From NCBI GenBank assembly GCA_030452025.1, contig JAKDNC010000062.1, positions 1 to 10,980 on the forward strand: a stretch of DNA of 10,980 bases. Direction: 5' to 3'. Below the pieces are notes generated by a model, which searched no databases, was not told the DNA's origin, and saw only the letters and a list, made by a program, of their open reading frames with translations. Below are positions 1 to 5,848 of this stretch, piece by piece; the stretch's first letter is position 1; each line of letters opens with the position of its first letter. Source of the stretch: Nocardioides sp. (GTDB taxonomy: Bacteria; Actinomycetota; Actinomycetes; Propionibacteriales; Nocardioidaceae). The translations under genes and the position numbers were made by a program.

Positions 1-1103
1 ATCATCGCGCCGGTCGCGCCGAGCGGGTGGCCCATCGCGATGGCGCCACCGTTGACGTTGGTGATCTCGTGGTCGATGCCCATGTCGCGCATGAACCGCA
101 TCGCGACGGCGGCGAACGCCTCGTTGATCTCGAAGAGGTCGATGTCCTTGACCTCGAGGCCGGCCTTGGCCAGTGCCTTGCGGGCGGCAGGAGCCGGACC
201 GGTCAGCATGATCGTCGGGTCGGCGCCGGAGACTGCGGCCGAGACGATGCGGGCGCGCGGCTTCAGGCCCATGCCCTGGCCGGCGGCCTCGGTGCCGATC
301 GCGACCAGCGAGGCGCCGTCGACGATGCCCGAGGAGTTGCCGGCGTGGTGGACGTGGTTGATCTTCTCCACCCAGTGGTACTTCTCCAGCGCGACGTCGT
401 CGAAGCCGGCTTCGGCGCCGATCTGCGCGAAGCTCGGCTTGAGGCCGGAGAGGCTCTCCACGGTCGTGCCGGGCCGGATGAACTCGTCTTTGTCGAGGAT
501 GGTCAGCCCGTTGATGTCCTTGACCGGGATGATGGCGTTGTCGAAGTAGCCGTTCGCCTGGGCCTTCGCGGCGCGGGCCTGCGACTCGGCGGCGAATGCG
601 TCGACCTCCTCGCGGCTCCAGCCCTCGAGGGTGGCGATCAGGTCGGCGCCGATGCCTTGCGGCACGAAGCCGGTGCTCAACGCGGTGGCCGGGTCAGCGG
701 CCCAGGCACCACCGTCGGAGCCCATCGGGACGCGGCTCATCGCCTCGACACCACCGGCGAAGATCATCTCCTCGAAGCCACCACGGACCCGCGAGGCGGC
801 CTGGTTGACGGCCTCGAGTCCGGAGGCGCAGAAGCGGTTCAGCTGCACGCCGGCCACGGTGTCGGGGAGACCGGCCTTGAGGGCGGCGGTCTTGGCGATG
901 TCACCGCCCTGGTCGCCGATCGGCGAGACCACGCCGAGGACGACGTCGTCGACCTGCTCAGGGTCGAGACCGGGGTTGCGCTTCTGGATCTCCTCGATGA
1001 GACCGACGGCCAGATCGACCGGCTTGACCTCGTGGAGGGAACCGCTGGCCTTGCCCTTGCCACGGGGCGTACGAATGTGGTCGTACACGAATGCTTCTGC
1101 CAT
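1..1103 (-). CDS. fadA: Acetyl-CoA acyltransferase (thiolase), FadA type, 3' end off window
   Basis: Catalyses the last step of fatty-acid beta-oxidation, thiolytic release of acetyl-CoA from 3-ketoacyl-CoA, in the cytoplasm. The visible 367 residues start MAEAFVYDHIRTPRGKGKAS and resemble my recollection of mycobacterial FadA closely along their length. The nucleophilic cysteine is C92 in NRFCASGLEA, the NEAF motif starts at N327, and the second catalytic histidine is H359 in GHPLGATGA. The family is about 400 residues, so roughly 35 C-terminal residues, including the second conserved cysteine, lie beyond base 1. The ATG at 1103 is preceded by an AAGGA ribosome site five bases upstream. In related genomes a fadB multifunctional hydratase/dehydrogenase usually follows and forms the trifunctional complex; here that would be off the left edge. 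The divergent MerR-type gene and the dyad between them suggest local regulation by that protein. Confidence 0.95.
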   Translation of the reverse strand, partial: MAEAFVYDHIRTPRGKGKASGSLHEVKPVDLAVGLIEEIQKRNPGLDPEQVDDVVLGVVSPIGDQGGDIAKTAALKAGLPDTVAGVQLNRFCASGLEAVNQAASRVRGGFEEMIFAGGVEAMSRVPMGSDGGAWAADPATALSTGFVPQGIGADLIATLEGWSREEVDAFAAESQARAAKAQANGYFDNAIIPVKDINGLTILDKDEFIRPGTTVESLSGLKPSFAQIGAEAGFDDVALEKYHWVEKINHVHHAGNSSGIVDGASLVAIGTEAAGQGMGLKPRARIVSAAVSGADPTIMLTGPAPAARKALAKAGLEVKDIDLFEINEAFAAVAMRFMRDMGIDHEITNVNGGAIAMGHPLGATGAM

Positions 1104-1172
1104 GACCGTCCTTGATTCGAATTGTGGATGGTGCTGCGTGAGTCGTGAGTTGCGACTTAACGCGCCGGTTCG

Positions 1173-1203
1173 ATTGTGACACTATTGGTGTCATGGTGGT
1201 CAA
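1173..1203 (-). promoter_or_regulatory. Candidate MerR-type promoter and operator for fadA
   Basis: Read on the minus strand there is a -35-like TTGACC (1203-1198) and a -10-like CACAAT (1178-1173) separated by 19 bp. An inverted repeat, TGACAC-N5-GTGTCA on the plus strand (1177-1193), lies between and partly over them. A long 19-bp spacer with a dyad inside it is the established architecture for MerR-family control, and a MerR-type gene sits directly alongside. The -10 is weak, so the promoter assignment is inference; the inverted repeat itself is exact. Confidence 0.5.
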
Positions 1204-1219
1204 GAGCAGGGCGACTTTG

Positions 1220-1231
1220 TGAGCCGGCTCA
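1220..1231. promoter_or_regulatory. 12-bp perfect palindrome upstream of the MerR gene
   Basis: TGAGCCGGCTCA is a perfect 12-base palindrome ending 27 bases before the regulator's ATG. It differs from the TGACAC/GTGTCA dyad 26 bases further upstream. It could be a second operator, but short GC-rich palindromes also occur by chance in such genomes. No clear promoter hexamers for the regulator gene were found around it. Confidence 0.2.
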
Positions 1232-1258
1232 TAGGTCGAACAGGGATGAGGCAAGTGT

Positions 1259-1984
1259 ATGCGCGACCCGGTCGACTCCAATGAGGAGTTGCTGACGCTC
1301 GACGAGCTGTGTGAGCGCGTCGACATGAGCGTGCGCAACGTCCGCTTCTACACCACCCGCGGGCTGGTCCCCTCCCCCATCAAGCGCGGCCGGTCCGGTT
1401 ACTACAGCAGCGAGCACGTCGCGCGGCTGGAGCTGGTCACCGAGCTCCAGCAGCACGGCTTCACCCTGGCCGCCATCGAGCGGTACGTCGCCCGCATCCC
1501 CGAGGACGCGACGCCTGCGGCGATTGCGCTGCACCGCGCACTGCTGGCGCCGTGGATGTCGGAGATGGGCGAGACGATGACCCGCTCTGCCCTCGACCAG
1601 CGGGCCGGACGCAAGCTCACCGACGCCGATCTGGCCACCCTCGAGACACTCAGCGTGATCACCCCCGTCGGACCGAGGGACTACGACGTCACGCTCGCCC
1701 ACCTGGATGCCGCGCTGAAGCTGATCGAGTTCGGCTGGCCGACCGACGCAGCCGCCGAGTCGATGGCGCTCTACGAGGAGCACGCAACCGCGATCGCCGA
1801 GGGAATCACCGGCATCTTCCGGGAGAAGGTCTGGCCGGCCTACCGCGCTTCGGGCGCGACCGACGAGGACCTGCTCGAGGCGGTGGAGGTCCTGATGCCG
1901 ATGTCCATCGCCGGACTGGTCAGCGCCTATGGCAAGGCGATGAACGAGGCCAAGCGCCGGGCCGTCGCCCGCCGCGCCCAGTGA
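1259..1984 (+). CDS. MerR-family transcriptional regulator
   Basis: DNA-binding regulator of 241 residues. The N-terminal winged helix-turn-helix spans about residues 12-60: a first helix (LTLDELCERVDMS), a recognition segment (VRNVRFYTTRGLVPSP), the wing (GRSGYY) and the following helix (VARLELVTELQQHGFTL). This is the MerR pattern, although the usual tyrosine-rich R-Y-Y-D-x-x-G-L segment reads RFYTTRGL. The remaining 160 residues form a helical effector or dimerisation region without the cysteine cluster of metal-sensing MerR proteins, so an organic ligand such as an acyl-CoA is plausible but unproven. The ATG at 1259 follows a GGATGAGG ribosome site; an out-of-frame ATG at 1246 is not used. 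It is divergent from fadA and likely controls that promoter and perhaps its own. Confidence 0.85.
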   Translation: MRDPVDSNEELLTLDELCERVDMSVRNVRFYTTRGLVPSPIKRGRSGYYSSEHVARLELVTELQQHGFTLAAIERYVARIPEDATPAAIALHRALLAPWMSEMGETMTRSALDQRAGRKLTDADLATLETLSVITPVGPRDYDVTLAHLDAALKLIEFGWPTDAAAESMALYEEHATAIAEGITGIFREKVWPAYRASGATDEDLLEAVEVLMPMSIAGLVSAYGKAMNEAKRRAVARRAQ

Positions 1985-2000
1985 GTCGGCGGCTCGACTC
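1983..2000. terminator. Possible shared hairpin between convergent genes
   Basis: GAGTCG (1983-1988) and CGACTC (1995-2000) form a 6-bp stem with a 6-base loop. The stem overlaps the regulator's TGA and ends one base before the stop of the convergent gene. There is no U-tract, so it is not a classical intrinsic terminator. The placement between two convergent stops is the main argument. Confidence 0.3.
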
Positions 2001-3086
2001 TCAGGCGGACTCTGCGCCACTCGCGTAGGCGTGGCTGGCCTCGACGATCGCGGCAACCAGGTCGACCTCGGCGGAGTCGCGGGGGCCATAGACCAGGACG
2101 AACCCATCGGCGAAGCGGCTTCCGGCCCACATGTGCGGCTGAGCCCAGCCCTTGGCGATGGCATCGGCAGCCAGATCGGGCGGGAGCGCGAGGTGCAGCG
2201 ACCCGTCGTACCACGGGTGGAAGTGGGCGAACTCGCCGCTCTCCTCGTCGAGCAGGGCGCCGCTCCTGCCGGCCGGGCCGGCCAGCGCCAGGCCGCGGGT
2301 GCCGGGGACAGAGAACGCGGAGCCGTTGACCTTGACGCCCTCAAGCCCGGAGACGCGCTCGAAGAGCTCGTCCTGGAACTCGATGATCGACTGGTCGGAG
2401 ATCTGCTGCTGCGGGATCGACCAGGTCACGCGAGGACGGCCGCCCCGACGGGTGGGCAGCTCACCGATCACCGGCCACTGAGCCTGACCGCCCCCGTCGA
2501 GCGGACCGACCGGGGCGACCCCGTGGGACGCGACGTGCTCGAGACGGTGCTCGAGCCACTTCTCCAGCTCGGCGGACGTCGCGGACGTGATGTCGTGGCC
2601 ACCGCTGTCCAGGTGGGCGGTGACCGGTGCGCCGGACTCGGAGACGAGGTAGTCCCACGTGCGATTCTGCATCGGGATCGCGACCTCGAGGTCGCGCTCT
2701 CCTTGGGCGTGGAAGACCGGCAGACCGGTGAGTGCCGCCGGCAACAACTCGGTGTCGGCGGAGAATGCGCCGTTGAGGAGCGCGGCCCCCACGAAGCGAG
2801 CCGGCTCGGCGACCAGCAGAGCGCCGAACAGCTCGGCGGCGTGGCCGTGGGCTGCGCAGAAGACCGGACGGCCCTGCGGTGCCGCCTCGTCCAGCCATCG
2901 AGCCAGCTCGTCGACCGATCCCGGCGCCGGCAGCACGGCATACTCAAGGCCGGCAGGCAGTCTCTCGACCAGGCCTCGCGCAGCCAAGGTCCCCTCACCA
3001 CTCGCGTGCACGAGCACGAAGAGGGGCGCATCGTCGCTGGAGGAAGAACGCCAGTGGATGGTCGAGGCGAGAGAAGAGTCGGTCAT
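2001..3086 (-). CDS. Alpha/beta-hydrolase-fold protein fused to a luciferase (DUF5519)-like domain
   Basis: A 361-residue cytosolic two-domain protein with no signal peptide. Residues about 20-185 read as an alpha/beta hydrolase of the phospholipase/carboxylesterase kind: LFVLVHASGEG near residue 22, then a nucleophile-elbow position, FHAQGERDLEVAIP with the acid candidate D132, and DSGGHDI with the candidate catalytic H164. At the elbow, where GxSxG is expected, the protein has AHGHA (79-83), so the serine is replaced by glycine. Residues about 205-361 match the domain often annotated as luciferase/DUF5519, with HFHPWYDGSLHLALP at 288-302 and GWAQPH at 313-318. That domain is unrelated to LuxA flavin luciferases as far as I know. 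Function is unknown. The start ATG at 3086 has only a weak GAGAC upstream. The gene converges on the MerR gene with 16 bases between their stops. Confidence 0.75.
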   Translation of the reverse strand: MTDSSLASTIHWRSSSSDDAPLFVLVHASGEGTLAARGLVERLPAGLEYAVLPAPGSVDELARWLDEAAPQGRPVFCAAHGHAAELFGALLVAEPARFVGAALLNGAFSADTELLPAALTGLPVFHAQGERDLEVAIPMQNRTWDYLVSESGAPVTAHLDSGGHDITSATSAELEKWLEHRLEHVASHGVAPVGPLDGGGQAQWPVIGELPTRRGGRPRVTWSIPQQQISDQSIIEFQDELFERVSGLEGVKVNGSAFSVPGTRGLALAGPAGRSGALLDEESGEFAHFHPWYDGSLHLALPPDLAADAIAKGWAQPHMWAGSRFADGFVLVYGPRDSAEVDLVAAIVEASHAYASGAESA

Positions 3087-3107
3087 GGCGCCGATTGTCT
3101 CAGCGGT

Positions 3108-3357
3108 TCAACGCGAACGACTCATCGGTACGCCGCGTGTCCGGTCATCGCCCCGGGGCGGTGCGCCGAAGCGTCGGTTCGAGTGGTGCTCCTGTGCCAT
3201 CCGGCGCAGCGCAAGCAGGACGGGTTCGGCGTAGGTCGCCAGGGCCGTGTCGACGAGCGGCTGGCCGCGAGCGCCTCGGAGGGTCGCCTCACCGGCGTGG
3301 AGCAGGTTCTCGCGCAGGTAGTACTTGATCGCCGGCGGGATTCTTCTTCTCGTCCAT
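3108..3357 (-). pseudogene. Small hypothetical ORF with an apparent frameshift near its start
   Basis: On the minus strand a frame running from about 3331 to the TGA at 3110-3108 encodes a convincing 73-residue sequence beginning IKYYLRENLLHAGEATLRGA. Its third codon positions are mostly G or C, as in neighbouring genes. This frame has no ATG, GTG or TTG start upstream. A start is found in another frame at 3357 (MDEKKNPAG), and deleting one G from the GGCG at about 3331-3334 joins the two into an 82-residue protein. The total length, 250 bases, is one more than a multiple of three, consistent with a single inserted base. It may be a sequencing error, a recent pseudogene, or a real downstream ORF with an unseen start. 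The product is not recognised. It lies 21 bases before the hydrolase start and downstream of the CsbD-like gene on the same strand. Confidence 0.45.
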
Positions 3358-3466
3358 GGGGAAGGGCCGCACCGAACCCAACGCGCTGATCGCGCTGGTC
3401 TTCGCCGGTGCGGCCCTGCTGGCAGTGAGTCTGGGCAGCCTGGGAATCGGGCTGATCAGTTCTTGA
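3356..3466 (+). CDS. Possible 36-residue single-pass membrane peptide
   Basis: The ORF encodes 36 residues beginning MGKGRTEPNALIALVFAGAA and ending LGIGLISS. A charged, polar N-terminus (residues 1-9) is followed by about 25 hydrophobic residues that could span the membrane once. Most codons end in G or C, as in neighbouring genes. The ATG sits in CCATGG, the same palindrome that provides the opposite-strand ATG of the small ORF starting at 3357. The 3' end overlaps the convergent CsbD-like gene by 11 bases. The only purine-rich site upstream (GGCGGGA, 3334-3340) is 15 bases from the ATG, which is too far to be typical. It fills exactly the otherwise empty space between two minus-strand genes. 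Family is unknown, and it could be a chance ORF. Confidence 0.4.
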   Translation: MGKGRTEPNALIALVFAGAALLAVSLGSLGIGLISS

Positions 3467-3650
3467 AGCCATCCTTGACGTCGTCGACGGCGTCCTTGGC
3501 CTTCTCGCCGGCGTCCTTGAAGCTGGCCTCGGCCTGATCGGCCTTGCCCTCGGTCTCCAACTTCTCGTCGTCTCCGGCCTTGCCGGCAGTCTCCTTGGTC
3601 TTGCCCTTCGCGTCCTGAACCGCGTTCTTGGCCTTGTCCATGAAACCCAT
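3456..3650 (-). CDS. CsbD-like general stress protein
   Basis: A 64-residue, highly charged, soluble protein rich in Lys, Asp, Glu and Ala. It starts MGFMDKAKNAVQDAKGKTKE and continues with TAGKAGDDEKLETEGKADQA, the repeated amphipathic pattern of the CsbD family. That family is induced in general stress responses (SigB regulon in Bacillus) and has no established biochemical activity. The start at 3650 is chosen because GGAGG lies six bases upstream; a longer frame to 3680 has no such site. The 63-base gap back to the helix-turn-helix gene (3651-3713) should hold its promoter, but I found no convincing SigB-like or housekeeping boxes there. The stop overlaps the convergent small membrane ORF by 11 bases. 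Confidence 0.85.
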   Translation of the reverse strand: MGFMDKAKNAVQDAKGKTKETAGKAGDDEKLETEGKADQAEASFKDAGEKAKDAVDDVKDGFKN

Positions 3651-3713
3651 CGTGTGCCTCCAACTCTGTGTTGCGGTCATTCATCGGGTCCTTCCAGTCG
3701 ACCACACCCTTGG

Positions 3714-4280
3714 TCATCGACGTGGCTCGGTCAGCGCAGGCGTCCCCAGGTCGCGCTTGAGATAGACGTAGGGGAACTCCGAGCTGATCACCTGCCATCC
3801 GTCGACCCGCATGGCCTCGACCCGACTCCGGCTGAGCATCGAGACTCGCGCATGCTCCCACTTCGTCGCGGAGCGGACGACCCGGTGGTGACCCGCGCCG
3901 CGCTCGACGCCGTGCCAGCCATACTGGCCCGCGAGCGCCAGCTCGCCCATCTCGTCGAAGACTGTGACCGGCCCCAGAAGCCGTTCACCCTCGCCCACCC
4001 CTGGTCGGAGCGGCGTGCCCTGAGTGGCGAACCGCTTCTGCGCCGCCTGCTTGGTCATTCCCAGGGTCCTGCCCACCTCGGACCAGGTCGCGCCCGCGGA
4101 CCGAGCGGAGGTCACCGCGTCCCGCAGCAGCGAGCGAGCATCCGCCTCGACGTGCGAGACCACCTCGATCAGCGCCAGGTGGTCCTCGACGCCCTGCGGG
4201 TCACTCGGCGCATCCAACTGCCCGACGGCATCCGCGAGCACGGCGGCACGATGCCGGGCTCCGTCCCGGTCAGCGGGCAT
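3714..4280 (-). CDS. Helix-turn-helix protein of unknown function
   Basis: A 188-residue soluble protein. Residues about 31-59 form a helix, followed by a helix-turn-helix at about 62-84 (SAGATWSEVGRTLGMTKQAAQKRF). This is the W-x-E-I/V-G-x-x-L-G-x-x-x-Q-A-A pattern frequent in actinobacterial DNA-binding proteins. The C-terminal half (LLGPVTVFDEMGELALAGQY, then GWHGV, HHRVVRSATKWEHARV) recurs in hypothetical actinobacterial proteins but I cannot assign a function to it. The ATG at 4280 lies inside the 3' end of the upstream membrane-protein gene (11-base overlap), so the two are probably co-transcribed and translationally coupled. No strong ribosome site is visible. It could regulate its own pair or the divergent hemerythrin-like gene; this is inference from position only. 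Confidence 0.7.
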   Translation of the reverse strand: MPADRDGARHRAAVLADAVGQLDAPSDPQGVEDHLALIEVVSHVEADARSLLRDAVTSARSAGATWSEVGRTLGMTKQAAQKRFATQGTPLRPGVGEGERLLGPVTVFDEMGELALAGQYGWHGVERGAGHHRVVRSATKWEHARVSMLSRSRVEAMRVDGWQVISSEFPYVYLKRDLGTPALTEPRR

Positions 4281-4503
4281 TGCCGTGTGGGTCCGACACC
4301 GTCTCCGACGGCCGCCAGCCGCCAGCCCTGCGCCGCATCAGGGTCGACCCCGTCGCGACGAGAACGACGATCGCGACGACTCCGACGATCTGCGCCCACA
4401 GGGGCGGGTCGGTGAACGTGAGCGCCACCCCAATGAAGGGGACGACCATGATCAGGCCGTAGCCCCACTGCCACACGCGGCGGGGGTCCGATGAAGTGTC
4501 CAT
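4270..4503 (-). CDS. Small two-helix membrane protein, unknown function
   Basis: A 77-residue protein starting MDTSSDPRRVWQWGYGLIMV. Two hydrophobic segments are visible, about residues 14-31 (GYGLIMVVPFIGVALTF) and 36-55 (AQIVGVVAIVVLVATGSTL), followed by MRRRAGGWR, whose positive charges suggest a cytoplasmic C-terminus. The start at 4503 is preferred because a TATGGT -10 box ends seven bases upstream, which would give a leaderless transcript. An ATG at 4515 (MVDDM, 81 residues) is in frame but would lie at the -10 box itself. Neither has a ribosome site. It overlaps the start of the downstream helix-turn-helix gene by 11 bases. I do not recognise the family. Confidence 0.65.
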   Translation of the reverse strand: MDTSSDPRRVWQWGYGLIMVVPFIGVALTFTDPPLWAQIVGVVAIVVLVATGSTLMRRRAGGWRPSETVSDPHGNAR

Positions 4504-4510
4504 GTCGTCA

Positions 4511-4540
4511 ACCATAGGTTGACGTTCGGCGGAAGGGCAA
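4511..4540 (-). promoter_or_regulatory. Candidate promoter giving a leaderless transcript
   Basis: On the minus strand TTGCCC (4540-4535) and TATGGT (4516-4511) are separated by 18 bp. The predicted start, about seven bases after the -10, falls on or next to the ATG at 4503. Leaderless mRNAs are common in actinobacteria, and the absence of a ribosome site at this gene fits. The hexamers are good but the assignment is from pattern alone. Confidence 0.5.
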
Positions 4541-4573
4541 CCCAAACGAGGAATTTCGCCACCTGGGTGAACC

Positions 4574-4602
4574 TTTTTATCCAATGCTTTATTGGATAAA
4601 CT
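4574..4602 (+). promoter_or_regulatory. AT-rich 10-5-10 operator over the hemerythrin-like gene promoter
   Basis: TTTATCCAAT (4576-4585) and ATTGGATAAA (4591-4600) are perfect 10-bp inverted arms around five bases. The block is strikingly AT-rich in a GC-rich region. A weak promoter can be read through it: TTTTTA (4574-4579), 17 bp, TAAACT (4597-4602), with transcription starting about 4609, just before the GAGAGGGG ribosome site at 4614-4621. The dyad would overlap the spacer and -10, as expected for a repressor site. The regulator is unknown; hemerythrin-type genes are often controlled by Rrf2-family sensors, but I cannot match this sequence to a known consensus. The mid-point lies between two divergent genes and could affect both. 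Confidence 0.6.
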
Positions 4603-4629
4603 CTGGATCTGACGAGAGGGGAACCTGAC

Positions 4630-5130
4630 ATGACCCAGTACCCACACACGACGACCGACCCCGCACGCCTGCACCGGGCCCTCCAGGAGGACTACGCCGG
4701 CATCGAGCGCCGGATCGATGACTTCCTGGTCCAGCGAGGTGGCGTGGGTGCGGCCACGCTGGGCCTGCGCGAGGCGATCACGTCGCTACGGCGCCACATC
4801 CACCTCGAGGAGGAGATTCTCTTCCCGGCGCTGCGGCGGGCCGGGATGACCGGGCCTGTCTTCGCCATGTCCACCGAGCACTTTGACCTGTGGTCGACCA
4901 TGGACCGGATGGAGCAGCGGCTGGCCGACGGCTGCTCGCAGGCGGAGCAGCAGGAGGTCGGCCGGATGCTGATGGCCGAGCTGGACCGGCACAGCTCGAA
5001 GGAGGAGCCGATCGTCTTCGGGCACGCCGAGGATGTGCTCGCCCCCGAGGACCTGGCCGACGTGCGCGCGTTCGTGGAGAGCGCGACGCTACCGCCGGGC
5101 TGGGTCCCCCAGGAGCCCGAGGGTGCGTGA
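4630..5130 (+). CDS. Hemerythrin-like (HHE domain) protein
   Basis: A 166-residue four-helix-bundle protein expected to bind a non-haem di-iron centre. Bacterial relatives act in oxygen, NO or peroxide sensing, binding or detoxification. Ligand motifs visible in order: helix 2 HIHLEEEILFP with H56 and E60; helix 3 STEHFDLW with H84; helix 4 RHSSKEEPIVF with H121 and E125. In helix 1, where D-H is usual, the sequence is EDYAGIERRI, so Tyr22 occupies the histidine position. The ATG at 4630 is eight bases after a strong GAGAGGGG site. The gene stands alone, transcribed away from the small membrane/helix-turn-helix pair, with an AT-rich dyad over its promoter. Its stop is six bases from the convergent cobF stop, with no clear terminator between. 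Confidence 0.85.
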   Translation: MTQYPHTTTDPARLHRALQEDYAGIERRIDDFLVQRGGVGAATLGLREAITSLRRHIHLEEEILFPALRRAGMTGPVFAMSTEHFDLWSTMDRMEQRLADGCSQAEQQEVGRMLMAELDRHSSKEEPIVFGHAEDVLAPEDLADVRAFVESATLPPGWVPQEPEGA

Positions 5131-5136
5131 GCCGGG

Positions 5137-5848
5137 TCAGCGGCACCGGCGCAACAGGTAGGTGTCCATCACCCAGCCCGTCCTGTCCTTCACGCGTTCA
5201 CGAGCGCGATCGATCTCGGGAAGGACCTCGCCAAGAAGCCCGGCGACGAGCACCTCGTCCGTCGTACCCAGGTTTGCGCCCCACCAGATCCGCCATTCGC
5301 CGCCGGGCAGGTCACGGCAGGCGAGGTCGCGGTTGAGCATCACCACGAGGTTGTGACCGCCGCCGTCGATCGCCTCGAGCAGCCTGCGGCCGGTGGTCAC
5401 CACGATCGGTTGTCCCACCTCGTGCAGGACGATCCGGTGTCGGGCGGCGAGCAGCTGCACGCTCGAGATGCCGGGCCGGACCTCCCACTCGAAGTCGACG
5501 TGGCCGCGGGCGTGGACCCGCTCGACGATCCCCCCAGACCAGGAACGCCGCGTCGCCGTCGCGGTCGAGGAGGACCTGCTCGTACGCCGCAGCGCGGGCC
5601 TCGTGCCAGTCGGCCACCGCACCGGGGTAGTCCACCGGGTCGTTGCGCTCGCGCGTCGGGTCCGCGACCGCGACGACCGGCGCGCCGCCGTACGCCTCGA
5701 CCAACCGGGTCCGGACCGCCAGCAGCGGGTCGTCGGGGCCCTTGTCCGCGGCGATCACGAAGTCGACCCCGCGCAGCGCCGCGGCAGCCTCGACGGTGAG
5801 CTGCTCCGGATGGCCGGAGCCGATCCCGATCAGCCGGACGCGTCTCAT
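5137..5848 (-). pseudogene. cobF: Precorrin-6A synthase (deacetylating), internally deleted and frameshifted
   Basis: CobF methylates C1 of precorrin-5 with S-adenosylmethionine and releases acetate, giving precorrin-6A in the aerobic B12 pathway. The first frame (5848-5531) gives 106 residues, from MRRVRLIGIGSGHPEQLT to DGDAAFLVWG. The second frame starts at ATC (5529-5527) and continues IVERVHARGHVDFEWEVRPG to the end, DRTGWVMDTYLLRRCR. Both parts fit CobF, but the segment expected between them, about ten residues containing the conserved GDPxxYD methyltransferase motif, is missing. A run of six G (5535-5530) marks the junction. The total, 712 bases, is not a multiple of three; adding about 29 bases would restore roughly 246 residues, near the usual length. 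The ATG overlaps the cobN stop as ATGA. Whether the lesion is biological or an assembly error cannot be decided here. Confidence 0.85.

Noticed and set aside
27..1115. Plus-strand open frame opposite the thiolase
   Set aside because: It is the reverse-complement shadow of fadA, whose catalytic motifs are unambiguous.
2031..3389. A 452-codon plus-strand open frame opposite the hydrolase/luciferase-domain gene
   Set aside because: Composition is typical of antisense shadows, it has no recognisable domain, and the minus-strand product has coherent motifs.
3122..3472. A 116-codon minus-strand frame with an ATG
   Set aside because: The translation is rich in Ser, Arg, Thr and Pro without structure. 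The neighbouring frame of the same strand gives the coherent IKYYLREN sequence.
4574..4602. The AT-rich dyad as an intrinsic terminator
   Set aside because: The stem is AT-rich, has no U-tract after it in either useful direction, and sits between divergent genes immediately upstream of a ribosome site, so an operator is more likely.
5527..5535. Programmed frameshifting at the six-G run in cobF
   Set aside because: A slip would join the two frames but leave the GDPxxYD segment absent, so it cannot restore a normal enzyme.
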